Below are positions 33,262 to 44,672 of a DNA stretch of 64,000 nt, piece by piece. The translations under genes and the position numbers were made by a program. Under the pieces are notes generated by a model, which saw only the letters and a list, made by a program, of their open reading frames with translations, did no database searches and was not told where the DNA came from. Position 1 is the first letter of the stretch. Each line of letters opens with the position of its first letter. This DNA comes from Strigamia acuminata (taxonomy: Eukaryota > Arthropoda > Chilopoda > Geophilomorpha > Linotaeniidae), in contig OX442321.1 in NCBI GenBank assembly GCA_949358305.1, positions 1,860,001 through 1,924,000 of the forward strand. The letters are read 5' to 3'.

Positions 33262-35082
33262 TTAATTGGAATGAGGTGAGAAATTCGTCGGTCGAACCTT
33301 CATTTCGGTCACTTTGAGCGAGTAGTGATAACCGAGCCAAGACTTCCATTCAATCCCATCAGCAAAAGACGTGTGATTCCCTTTGAGGTACAATCCATTG
33401 GGATTTGCCGTGTGGCACTTACTGTACCACCATCCTCCTTTGTACACCTTTGAACACTCGTTCACGTCATTTCTATCCATCGTAGTGAAAATAGCGCCGT
33501 TCAGAGCCAAACTGTCGCCTGCAATCATTGAAATTCAACATCAAACCGCAATTCTTATCTACAACACACGCGAGAAGTATTTACCCGCATCTCCATGGTA
33601 ACCCGAGATAAGGATTTTATAATTATTTTCCTCGTCGAGTATCTGGAATTGGGAGTATTCGGCCTTTCTGGTGTTGCCTTCGAAGTCTTCCAAGTCCACA
33701 CGGAGCGTCGTGTGGTCCTGGTTGGTCAGGAAGTAGATGTGTTCGTTGCCCAACCAGAATTCCTTGCCCAATTGACCAAAACCGTTTTTATAATCGCGCC
33801 AGTTTCTGTTGAAGTTTTCTCGGATTTCGTAGTCGTCTCTTCGTTGTAATAACTGGAAAAGAGTCAATTGGATTTTTGAAATTGTGTGATGCATGAGTCT
33901 ACGCATCTAATCTAATAATTAATATTCTTTGATTTATTTACGTTTAATGTGTTATTTTTAAGATTGATATTATAAAGTGTGATATTAGAACCAAATTGTA
34001 AAAGAGGGTTAGACGGTCAAAGAGGGTTAAACGTTAACGACGACTAGTCAAGCTTTGCAGTTTATTTGTTCTTACGGTCCAGCCGCCTCCGTCCGTTTCC
34101 ATATCGCAGTAGACTTGGAACGGATATGTGCTGTACCACGGTTTGGGAAATATTGTGTAGATTCCTGATTGGATGTTACCTGAAAATTGTTGAAAACATC
34201 GGTAAATACCATAGATTATAAGATAGATTTAAGTCTTTGTAATTCTGAGCATTTTTGGGTGTTTCACCTAGTGGTAAAACATGGAATTAATCACAATTTC
34301 AATTGCCAGCATTTAGTGAAGATCCAGTTTAATTATGGCCTAAAAATTGTGACCTTCTCCCTGTGCCAGCAGACGGAGAAAGCGACATTTTTTTTGGCTA
34401 GAATTGGACGGAAGAGATCGGAATAAAAATTCCCCGATAAGGGAAAACAGGGCTGGACTGGGTACAAATTTAGTATCGGGAAATCTGGATGTGTCGGGCC
34501 CAGGGGCGGATCTACATCAGGGCAAATAGGGCTTGAGCTCAGGGCCCCCCAAATTCTAGGGGGCCCCCAAGATACAACGCAATGCACTAGTATGTTATGT
34601 TTTACATTTGGAGGTTTCCGGAATGGAAACTGCTGTATTTACGTCATTGTATATATTTAACTATATCTATATCTATATATTATATTGATAAAGGGGCCCC
34701 GACAAAACCTCAAGCCCAGGGCCCCCAAAAAGCTAGATCCGCCCCTGGTCGGGCCACAGGGACAGGCTACGGTGGGCCAGGAACGGACCACCGGGCCACA
34801 GGGACAGGCTACGGTGGGCCAGGAACGGACCACCGGGCCACAGGCCACCGGAAAATTCCCGGGCCAGTCCAGCACTGAGGGAAAACCAAATTTTGGTAAC
34901 CCATCCCTAGGCTTTTGTATTGGTAAAGACCACGCTGTTACATTACTATACAGAGCAAAACCTTTCAGTTTGCTGTGAATACCTTGAATGAGAAGTTCTG
35001 CACAACTGGCCGGTGTTTGAATCGACGCACAACTCAGTGTAAACGTTGCGAGAAATGAGGTGACAGCGAGGATGGACTTCAT
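33262..35082 (-). CDS. FReD gene G: secreted lectin, 242 aa, 4 exons
   Basis: Model: complement of 33262..33518, 33585..33852, 34076..34179 and 34983..35082 (729 nt). The signal exon ([26 protein letters not shown]) and the [13 protein letters not shown] exon are separated by an intron of about 800 bp swollen by two nested hAT MITEs. All introns are GT-AG. Exons 2 and 3 differ from gene F by only a few codons. Exon 3 has the [13 protein letters not shown] pocket and ends TNFSPHSN. An ATATAAATG box lies near 35142. The next gene, H, begins its 3' end 0.3 kb further on. Confidence 0.92.
34448..34877. mobile_element. Outer hAT-type MITE in intron 1 of gene G
   Basis: Ends CAGGGCTGGACTGG and CCAGTCCAGCACTG, flanked by the 8-bp repeat AGGGAAAA (34440-34447 and 34878-34885). 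It contains two copies of a 42-bp unit (GGGCCACAGGGACAGGCTAC onward). It was itself split by the element at 34501-34747. Confidence 0.88.
34501..34747. mobile_element. Inner hAT-type MITE nested in the outer one
   Basis: Ends CAGGGGCGGATCTA and TAGATCCGCCCCTG, flanked by the 8-bp repeat GTCGGGCC (34493-34500 and 34748-34755). Its inner text (GGGCCCCC, CTCAAGCCC) resembles the low-complexity GGGGCCC arrays at 40.3-41.2 and 42.7-43.2 kb. Confidence 0.9.
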
Positions 35083-35389
35083 TGCGATGCTCTTTGATGA
35101 AAGCTCTAGAGTGAATGGGTGAAAGTGTCACTTGGGAGTCCATTTATATGTAAACTGGCTCGGAAATGAGGTAATTTTTGTGGAAAGTCATTTTTTTTAA
35201 AAAAAAAAAAAAAAATTTCTTTGGAATTTTTTTATCTGTTGACGTGGGAGACATTTTTTTGTTAATGAATTCTGAGTTTCAGGATCTGAGTAACGTGTTG
35301 TGCATTAGATTTGAAACAGAGGCCAAAGGTTTAACTAGATTAGCTTTATTTCCCGTTTTCAAGGGCAGCGACGTGCAGGAAAGCCAAAC

Positions 35390-36491
35390 TCAGTTGAGTA
35401 AGAAATTGATTGGACGGACTTTCATTTCCGTACGTTTGAGCGAGTAGTGGTGTCCGAGCCACGATGTCCACTCTACACCATCGGCATAACTTTCGTGTTT
35501 TCCTTTCAAGTACAATCCATTGAGATTTGCTGCGTGACAACCGGCGTACCACCAACCGCCTTTGTAGGTTTGCGAACAACTTGGGTCTGGGCCGTCGTAA
35601 GTTTTGAAAGTTTGGTTCATGTGCCACATCAAACTGTCATCTGCAAAATTAATATTAAACAATAGATAAACAAGAATAGTTTACTGGAAGAAATCGAGTT
35701 TTTAACACAAAAATTGCACTCTTTGACCCAAAAATAGTATTTTTTGACTCAAAAATTGCATTTTTTCACGCAAAATTGCATTTTTTTCACGCAAAATTGC
35801 ATTTTTTCACACGAAATTGCATTTTTTTTACACAAATATTGCACTTTTTCTGCATTTTCTTGTATTTTAAAACATTTGTTGCCCCCCTCTATGAGAAAAA
35901 CTATATTTTATACTTGCATCTCCGCTGTAGCCCGCAACCGTGAGTTTGTACCGGTTCTTTTCATTCGCTATATGAAATTGCTCGTATTCCGCGTATCTTT
36001 TATTCTGATCGAAATCTTCAAGGTCGACACGAATTGCCACGTGGTCTTGGTTGGATAGAACGAAGATGTGCTCGTTGCCCAACCAAAATTCCTTTTCCAA
36101 GTCACCAAATCCTCTCTTGTAATCTTGCCAAGTTCTGTAGAAGTTTTCGCGCGGTTCGTAGTCCTCTCTCCTTTGAAACACCTGCAAGCGGAAACAATTA
36201 TTTACGCACGTTTTCGTGTTTAGTTACTTTACCGTCCATCCACCGCCGTCGGTTTCCATGTCGCAATACACCCGAAACGGAATCGGTTTGTACCATGGCC
36301 GAGGGTAAATTGTGTAAATTCCCGATTTAACGTTTCCTGTGGGCGAAAGATAAGTTAGAAATTGTTTACTTGTGGATCTACTTGTTTGACTCGCCTTCTA
36401 GAAGCAGTTCTGCGCAGCTTGACGGTGTTCTGCTAGCTGAGCTGAGGGTGAAGGTTGAGAGAAAAACGAGCGCGATTCGAAGCGTGTTCAT
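35390..36491 (-). CDS. FReD gene H: secreted lectin with altered calcium site, 239 aa, 4 exons
   Basis: Model: complement of 35390..35640, 35914..36181, 36233..36336 and 36395..36491 (720 nt). The first exon encodes [20 protein letters not shown] then SSCAELLLE. The first intron begins CTAGAAG|GCGAGT, a GC-AG intron: no GT in reach keeps the reading frame. Exon 2 ends GATGCAA|GTATA, keeping phase. Exon 3 has [19 protein letters not shown] where paralogues have D[RK]NDVxxCS, so the usual calcium loop is rebuilt. The pocket [13 protein letters not shown] and [14 protein letters not shown] are intact. The intron before exon 3 holds a short array of TTTTTCACGCAAAATTGCA units. It is the most divergent intact member. 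Confidence 0.9.
35745..35845. repeat. About 21-bp array in an intron of gene H
   Basis: Five degenerate units of TTTTTCACGCAAAATTGCA. Confidence 0.75.
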
Positions 36492-36797
36492 CTCGTTTAA
36501 AGTCTTCTTGAGTATGTTTGCTTATCAGTTGAATTTGTTTGCGATTAGATTGTGCTGGATTCGTATTTAAGTAAAGCTTAGTACTCATAAGATCATCTGC
36601 TAATAGATTTTTCAAAATTCTTCATTACCGTATTCTCAGATTTATATATTTATGGAAGGGAGTATAATTATTTTCAAAATTCTAGTAAGATAAAAAATAA
36701 AAATTGTTCAATTTTTAGCTGAGGCAGCAAAAAGCAATCCACAGTGGCCGACTTGAACAACAATTTTTAATTTTTAAAATATTTCAAGGTGTAGATA

Positions 36798-37185
36798 AGC
36801 GGTTGGCAACAGGCGGACCAAGGTCTGGATACGGACCGCGGAAGGTCGAAACTTGGACCGCCAAATATTTTATATTATTTTGGTGTTTTTGGTGTTTTTT
36901 TTAGTGTTTTTTGGTGTCTTTTGTGTTCTTTTTGTTTTATTTTGTTGTCTTTTTTGTTTTTTGTGTGTTATTTTTGTTTTTAAAAATTTATTTTGGTGTT
37001 TTTTTTTTGTTTTTTTTTGGTGTTTATATTATATTATATATGTATTATATATAATTACTAAAATGAGTCAAAACAAAAATTTAAAACTAGTAAGTGTTAT
37101 GATTTTTTTTTATTCTGGACCTCGATAAAAATTTTCAATAGTATTCGGACTCCACTTAAAATTACTCGCCGACTAGTATAGATTT
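36798..37185. mobile_element. Degenerate hAT-like MITE, same family as 62.7 and 63.1 kb
   Basis: It shares GGACCGCGGAAGGTCGAAAC, GACCGCCAAATATT and CGATAAAAATTTTCAATAGT with 62679-62941 and 63057-63299. The left end (CGGTTGGCAACAG) and right end are eroded and a T/G-rich tract (36880-37030) has expanded. It abuts the 3' duplication border of gene I. Confidence 0.75.
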
Positions 37186-37243
37186 TGAGAAACCCTAATA
37201 TTGGGTGTCGGTCTGTCCGTGGACTATTGCAAATGTTGATTTG

Positions 37244-38158
37244 TTAAATGTGAACGTGAGGATGTGGTGAGAAATTAATCGGACGCACTTTCATCTCGCT
37301 TCTTTTAAGAGAGTAGTGATATCCGAGCCACAGTTTCCAGTTGATTCCATCACCTAGAGATGAGTGGTTTCCTTTCAGATACAATCCATTAAGATTTGCA
37401 TTGTGACATTTGGTATACCACCATCCGCCTTTCCCATGGTTCTCAGAACACTTGTGAACATCATTTCTGTCAACAGTTGTGAATAATGCACCACCTGACA
37501 GATAACTCATGCTATTACCTGCCAGGATTTGAAAAATATCAATTTTTTTAGATTTATACGAAATAAATTTTCTACTTGCCAGCATCTCCTTGGTAGTCAG
37601 AGACGACAATTGAGTAATTATTTCTCTCGTCGGATATTTGGAATGTTTTGTACTCCGCGTATCTCGTGTTTCCCTCGAAGTCTTCCAAGTCTACGCGAAG
37701 AGCGACGCGGTCCTGAGTGGTCAGAACGAACAGGTTGTCGTTGCCCAACCAAAACTCTTTGTGTAAATCACCAAATCCGATTTTGTAATCTGCCCAATTC
37801 CGGAAAAAGTTTTGGCGGATTTCGTAATCGTCTCGTTTTTGAAACAACTAAAATGTAATTTTAGAAAATTAAATTTTTTTTTCGTACTTCCTTACCGTCC
37901 ATCCTCCGCCGTCGGTTTTCATGTCGCAGTACACCTGGAAAGGGTACGGGCCGTACCACGCTCGTGGATGAATCGTGTAAATTCCCGACTCGGTATTTCC
38001 TGCACGAAAACGAAGTGTTTGTGAGTGTAAAGCGGAATTTGTCGAGTTATTTGTTTACCTTGCACGAGAATCTCGGCGCAACTTGACGGCAATAAGCTCG
38101 TTGACGAACCGAGAGAAAAAATACCCAGAAAAGTGCAGACTGCAATGAGGAAATTCAT
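37244..38158 (-). CDS. FReD gene I: secreted lectin, near-identical paralogue of A, 248 aa, 4 exons
   Basis: Model: complement of 37244..37518, 37580..37847, 37896..37999 and 38059..38158 (747 nt). Exons, introns and about 45 bp past the stop codon match gene A closely, including the shared GC-AG intron 3 (CTG|GCAAGT). Differences include one extra codon in exon 3 (NHGKGGWW against NHKGGWW), FGDLHKEFWLG and NYSIVVSDYQG. Upstream, the TATATAAG of gene A reads TATCTGAG here, so the core promoter may be weakened. Calcium site DRNDVHKC and NLNGLYLKG are intact. An in-frame upstream ATG at 38191 exists, but the signal peptide begins at 38158. Confidence 0.92.
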
Positions 38159-38400
38159 GATTGCGAATGCTCTACGCGTATCTGAATCCACTCAGATATG
38201 CATGAATTTTATCCTTTAAACCGATTGAAATCGATGAGTTATTTCTCCATCTAACATCAACATTTCCCAGTAACAAATTTCACCGGTTGAAATTTAATTG
38301 GAACTGATTGGGCAATATCCTGCTTGATTTGCAGAAAAATAAAAGAAAAACAATAAAAAACATAAAAAAAAATTTTATTAATTACATTTTTGTACAATAA

Positions 38401-39297
38401 TTATTGCGGTTCAACGACGGGATCGAATAAGAAATTCGTCGGTCGCACTTTCATCTCGGTCACTTTAAGCGAGTGATGATAACCGAGCCAAGTTCGCCAA
38501 TTAACACCGTCAGCGTAAGTCGTGTGGTTTCCTTTCAGGTACAATCCGTTGAGATTTGCCGAGTGGCATTTGGTATACCACCAGCCTCCTTTGTACACCT
38601 TTGAACACTCGTTAACATCGTTTTTATCGAACGTTGTGAAAAGTGCATCGTTGTAAGCGATGCCCATACTATCGCCTGAAAAACACAATTACCAACTTAA
38701 ATTAATCACACAATAGACTACACACGCCTTAACACTGACCAGCGTCGCCACTGAAACCGGAAATGGAGAGTTTGTAGTTATTTTTCTCGTCGCCGATCTG
38801 GAATTGCGAATAGGCGGCCCACCTCTTGTTGCCTTCGAAATCCTCCAAGTCGACGCGCAACGTCACGCGGTCTTGATTGGTCAAAACGTAGATGTGCTCG
38901 TTGCCCAGCCAGAATTCCTTGTCCAACCGACCAAAACCCATTTTATAGTCGTGCCAGTTCCGGTAGAAGTTTTCGTGCACTTCGTAGTCGTCCCTCCGTT
39001 GAAAAACCTGAAATGTTTGACCGCGATTTAAGCTTTTTGGCGAAATTTCACGACGAAAAGTGGAAAAATTGGAAATGTTTGGCTTTGATTTACCGTCCAA
39101 CCGCCTCCTTCGGTGTCCATGTCGCAGTAGACGTCGAAGGGAATGGGTTTGTACCAGGAGCGCGGGTAAATTGTGTAGATTCCGGATTGCGTTTTTCCCT
39201 GCAAGAGGAGCTCCGCGCAACTCGACGGCTGCCCGAAGTCGGAGGAACAAGATGCAATTGCGGCAGACAAAGTAGCGAGAACGACGATGAAATTCAT
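38401..39297 (-). CDS. FReD gene J: secreted lectin, 248 aa, 3 exons
   Basis: Model: complement of 38401..38675, 38740..39007 and 39094..39297 (747 nt). It is C type with the fused first exon. Exon 3 has two extra codons near its start (GDSMGIAYNDALFTTF) relative to C, D and E. All introns are GT-AG. Calcium site [47 protein letters not shown] lies near 39370, and an AATAAA-type signal follows the stop near 38375. It is the outermost (first in transcription direction) FReD gene of the cluster. No U1 copy was found next to it. Confidence 0.93.
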
Positions 39298-40330
39298 TAT
39301 TGCAGATTCGTGAATCGATGATTATGTGTTGTGTGAGCCGAGTACTAATAACGTGGAATTGTTTTGCATTTATATAGTAATTAATTGCGTTATTGGAATT
39401 TCCCATTCGTTTTTCTGGGAATGTTTATCTTTATTGACGCATATTGCAGTTTAATGAAGATTAGACTTTGGTCCGATCACACCCAACGTCAATTCTGTGT
39501 ATTTATTTCTCCTTGACAGCCACATATACAATGCAATTTAGCGATACATAATCTAAACAATATTTTACCAACAAACAATGCTTACAAAAACGCCAAACCA
39601 ATCCAAATTTTCATTTTTCGAGACATAATAATTTGCTTATCGATTGCATAAACAAGGGTCAGCGAGTGGGTGGGAGTGGACCCAACCTGCCGGCCCTATT
39701 ATCCCAATTACAAAGGCCGGCATTGTGGAGGAAGGGCTTTGGGGAGCTGCGGAGTTAAGCTGGTGGCGCGGATGTTCTTTGAAGAGGAAAAATTGGGCAG
39801 GATGATGAGAAAGTCCATTTGCCGTTTGCCATTTCTTGAACCAGAGAGAGAGAGATGAGTGTGAGTCAGAGCGCTGGGTGTGTTGTGTGTTTGTTTAGTG
39901 TGTTTTTTTAAGCATTCGGTGGAGTATTTGATGTTGTGCGGGCAAGCCCCCACGGTCGGAGTGAAGGGGTTTCAATTAGGATAATGAGTAGGTGCACCGA
40001 AGGGGTTGACTCATCGTTTGGCCGCGCGATGTTTGTTTTGCTTGTTTATTGATTGCGATGGAAAAGCAATTGGTAATTAAGCAAAAGTGAAATTTCTAAT
40101 GAGGTTTACACCCGATTGGGAAATATTTGGGTTAAAAGTTCGCTGCTTGCTGCTCGTGGTAATTAGGGTGATGGAAGGGAGTCGTGTGGGTTTGTGTCCA
40201 CTGGTGCCGGTTTGTCTGGGTCAAGGGTCGCTATTTCCTTACCCCATGTCCCCAAGGAAAGTATCTGGTGAGAGGGGGAAGTTCCTATGTCGGATTATTT
40301 AAAAGAAAGGTCTGAGGATTCTAATTAAAA
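39298..40330. other. No supported gene
   Basis: The right border of the FReD-U1 cluster. The C-type upstream text fades out near 39475. Nothing further was recognised. Confidence 0.4.
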
Positions 40331-40360
40331 ATCGAAACAAATAAAATAAAAAATATTTTT

Positions 40361-41175
40361 TGGTGGGGCCCAAAAGTAGGAAAGGGCCCCGTGCGGCGGC
40401 GGGGGACCTTTTGAATTGCAAAAAAGCAAAATATAAATTGAAAACTTGAAAAACTTGAAAAATTCTAATGTTTTTTTTTTATTTTTTTTAAAATTGGGGC
40501 CCAAAAATGGGAACGGGTCCCGAGCGGTGACGGGGGCCCTTTTGAATTCCAAAAAACAGAATAAAAATCCAAAACTAAAATAAATCTAATATTTTTTTAT
40601 TTATTTTTTTTAAATTTAAATTGGGGCCCAAAGTGGTGGGGCCCTTGAATTTCAAAACATTTTTTGGGGGGATATTTTTAGCGCCCCAAAACCAATGGGG
40701 CCTCTAAATTGCAAAAATTTTTGTTTTGAAAATAGGGCCCTACAATATTTGTTTATAATTTTTTTAAAAATGGGAAAGGGTCCCATGCGGTGACGGGGGC
40801 CCTTTTAAATTCGAAAAAACATAACAAAAATCCAAAACTAAAAAATTCGAATTGGGGCCCAAATTGGGGCGCCTTTGCAGTGGTGGGGCCTTTAAATTTC
40901 CAAAAAAAAAATTTTAGGAGATTTTTTTTAGAACCCCAAAACCAAAAGGGCCCCTAAATTTCAAAAAAAAAATGTTTTGAAAATAGGGCCCCTTTTTGAA
41001 TTCGAAAAAACATAACAAAAATCCAAAAATAAAAAAAACAAATTGGGGCCCAAATTGGGGCCCAAATTGGGGCCCTTGCAGTAATGGGGCCCTTAAATTT
41101 TCAAAAAAATATTTTGGGGTGGACCCCTAAATTTCAAAAAAATTTATTTTGAAAATAGGGCCCTACAAAGGACCC
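40361..41175. repeat. Low-complexity array of GGGGCCC-containing units
   Basis: Degenerate repeats of AATTGGGGCCCAAA and GGGGGCCCTTTTGAATT, separated by A-rich text with CATAACAAAAATCCAAAA. Spacing is irregular. Not coding. Confidence 0.8.
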
Positions 41176-42160
41176 GCCGGGCCCTGTCAAGTATAATTGT
41201 GTTTTTTGATGCGAATGGGGTAATGAGTGATCATGAGCGATATAATTAGTTATTGAAACGTGGAGTGAGCTCGAATTGGCTCGGTCGATTGATGCCACCT
41301 TTGAAATATTAATCGACATGTCAGAACGGATCGAGCCGCGTTAAGTGCCAACGTTTTCCAATCCCCATTTTGCATGACTCATTGGAGACTTCGCTCGAAT
41401 TCGCCACAACTTTCTGTTTAAATATAGATAGACGCAGACGCGCTTCGAATGGAAATCAAAGTTTGTCTGATTTATTTCGGCAGACGACTAATTCTAATAA
41501 ATAGTTTGGAATTTTTGATTAATGCTTTGATGATTTATGCAAATCGCTGACATTTTACATTTTGACGTTTGTGGTCAATTTGTCATTAGTCAAGTTTTGA
41601 TGAATTGTTTGGCCAAACTTTTAGCATTGCGGTCGTCAACGGAGCATCCTGGTGACAAAATGTACAATTTTTATCGAAGAATTTAATTACGGAAGAAAAT
41701 CCAATTAAAAAATAATTTTGCGGCGTATTTGCACCACAAAACAATGTATGAGGTACCGTGCAGCTTCTATATTTTTCCTTTTGCACCTGGTGCTATTTTT
41801 TTAAACTTATAAATATTATAAATATTAAATTCCAAAAAAAAAAAATTGGCAGTGATATTGATAAATGATGAACGCAAATGGCAAATGGGGAAGAAAAACT
41901 GATGAGAAAATTTTTTTGAGAGAGAAAGAGAAATATTTTATTTTTTTGCATTGAATTGTGCATGTTTTGCTTCGTATAGATTTCGGTGGAAAATATTAGG
42001 GAGAGATCAATGCATGGTTCTCGGGACTCGTTGAACGAGTGTATCACGAAAGATGAAAATCAATAAATAAAATACAGAGTAACATTTACAACAAAAAACA
42101 ATTGCAAGCAGCAATTTACTGAGAATTTATCAGAATTTGACCTATTTTGTTTTAAATTAA
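41176..42160. other. No supported gene
   Basis: AT-rich sequence; nothing recognised before the splice-like site at 42178. Confidence 0.4.
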
Positions 42161-42184
42161 TTTTTTTTTTATTTCCAGGTAAGA
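42148..42184 (+). promoter_or_regulatory. Candidate recursive splice (ratchet) site 2
   Basis: A T-rich tract of about 20 nt ends in TTCCAG and is followed directly by GTAAGA (AG|GT at 42178/42179). It has the same form and strand as the site at 4530. On the minus strand the string CAGGTAAG occurs only as the complement of the six U1 5' ends. Confidence 0.45.
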
Positions 42185-42734
42185 ATTTGCGTTTTATTAA
42201 GCCTAACTGTAAGTACTGAATGTTTTTTTTTTATCCAGTTTGTTTTATTTTATTTTATATTTGGATTTACGAAAATAATACAATTACGGATGCTGTGGGT
42301 GCGCTTTTTATTAGTGTAAGCTCGATTAGGGCGGGGTCTTAATTGTCTCGAATTGATTGACTGTAAGTGAGGAAAAGATTGAGTCGCCGACAACTCGGCT
42401 TTCACCGCTTGTTTGCTCTAATCGACACGACTTTCCCGCCGTTTACATGTGTTTTTTTTTTTATTTAAAAAAAAAAAATTATATATATAAAAAAAAAGTT
42501 TTTGTTGTGACGCACAATGGAACAATGACGTCATAGAAATCGTTTAATGAACGCAATACCATTTACCGACCTTTCACGTTCGTGGCACTTGACCGTGATG
42601 ACCAGTAAAATGCATTTGTTCAATCTCCATCATCTTGAAGCGGAATAAAAGTTTTAAGTGCATACCGCACTCAAACTTTGCAATATATATGTTTAAAGGG
42701 GACATTGGGGACGGTCAGTTTGTCTAATGCAGCA

Positions 42735-43240
42735 CTGGGCACTCGCCTAGGGCCCCAGATCTCTAGGGGCCCCATTTCAGCTGATGACTTTTTAGCAAAA
42801 ATAGAAACAAAATAAAAATAAAATTGGAAATTTGATACCAAATGACATCAGTGGGCCCCCAATCACTTTCCAAGGGCCCCAGACCTCGAGGGGCCCCATT
42901 TATTTGATGAGTTTTTACCAAAAAATTAAAATAAAATTGTAAATTTGATATCAAATGACGTCAGTGGGCCCCCAATCACTTTCCGAGGGCCCCAGACCTC
43001 GAGGGGCCCCATTTATTTGATGAGATTTTATCAAAAAATTAAAATAAAATTGTAACTTTGATACCAGATGGCATTAATGGGCCCCCAATCACTTTCAGAG
43101 GGCCCCAAATCTCGAGAGGCCCCATTTCTTTAACGAGTTTTTAGCAAAAAAAAAATTTAAATTTAAATTTAAATAAAATAAAATTTGAAATTTGATACTA
43201 GGTGTCGTTGGTGTGGGGCCCCAAACAGCACAAGGGGCCA
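42735..43240. repeat. About 118-bp tandem repeat, four units
   Basis: Four diverged units, each with GAGGGGCCCCATTTATTTG, A-rich text, AAATTTGATA and GTGGGCCCCCAATCACTTTC. The unit is related in style, but not clearly in sequence, to the array at 40.4-41.2 kb. Confidence 0.85.
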
Positions 43241-44190
43241 CTGAGTATGTCCATCGCCTATGGACAGTTATCAGGTCGGATTACCATGACAATTAGAGTC
43301 GTGTTTTGTGAGAGCTTGAAAATTGGTCGCTGATTTACAGCGAAGCCATTCTCACGGCGATAATGCTCGGACACGCCTCGAGCTGGACATTGGATGAATG
43401 ACCAACACAATCATCGAAAAAGCTAACATGCATTTAAATTAAAGAATTAGGTTTGGCTGAAAAGAATTGGGGCGCTGAAATCCATGTATAAGATAGCAGA
43501 TAGACGTAATCCCCTAATTGTGATGCACATAAATAAAAAGCTCCGCCCGAACTTCACTGCAAAGCACGGAAAAATATTAATTTCGCGCAATTGGTTGGTG
43601 GTTGTTACATTTCGCTTGTTTTGTCTTTTTGCGCGTTAAATATAACTGGTTGACATTGTACTAAAATGGTCGTCCATTTATTGCTCGAGATATTACTTAA
43701 GTGGGGCGAAGGAAAGAATGAAAGAAATTTGATTTTGCGCGAGGCGAGTGGAAGGCGATTGAGATTTATAGCGACGAGTGTAGTGACCATCGGTTTGGTT
43801 TGGATGTCGTAAATTATATTTTCGTCCCCTCCATTCATGGTCACACATGAGTGTTTGCTTTACTCTTGCACGAGAAACCGCAAGTTTCCATTTTGGAATA
43901 CAAACCCATTAAGGGGGTCAGCAGTTGAGCGGCCAAACGATTCAATCGGCTTTTAACTTTTTCTATGCAAATTTCATTTAGAATGTTTTAAAGTTTGAGG
44001 GAAAAAAATGTGGAAAGTGTGAAAAGGGATTAGAAATAATTCTCCCTTCCCCCCCCCCTGATGATCTATGTTTCCCCCAATCTTGTTTTACAACGTTTTG
44101 AACCCATTTTTTCAACCGATTAATTCAATTTTACACATTTGATTGCAATTTTTTTTTATTTAAGTGATTAAAATAATTTGAAAAAAATTG
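43241..44190. other. No supported gene
   Basis: Nothing recognised apart from short homopolymer tracts. Confidence 0.4.
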
Positions 44191-44194
44191 CAGT

Positions 44195-44672
44195 AAAATG
44201 TGTAAAATCGATAAAATCGGTTGAAAACGAGCAAAAACCGTGGAAATGTGTTTAAAACGTGCAAAAATGTGTTTAAAACGTGCAAAAATGTGTTTAAAAC
44301 TGCAAAAATGTGTTTAAATCTGCAAAAAGGTGTTTAAAGCTGCAAAAATGTATTTAAAACGTGCAAAAATTTGTTTAAAGTTGCAAAAATGTGTTTAAAG
44401 TTGCAAAAATTTGTTTAAAACGTCTTAAAATATATTTAAAACGTGCGAAAATATATTTAAAACGTGCAAAGATGTGTTTAAAACTGCAAAAATGTTTTAA
44501 AGCTGCAAAAATGTATTTAAAACGTCACAAATGTGTTTAAAACATGCAAAAATTTGTTTAAAACGTGCGAAAATATATTTAAAACGTGCAAAGATGTGTT
44601 TAAAACTGCAAAAATGTTTTAAAGCTGCAAAAATATATTTAAAACGTGCAAAAATGTGTTTAAAACTGCAAA
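44195..44672. repeat. 19-21 bp minisatellite, left part
   Basis: Units of GTGTTTAAAACGTGCAAAAAT and variants (CTGCAAAAATGTGTTTAAA). The array continues at 49396-49460, so the retrotransposon inserted within it. Confidence 0.9.
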
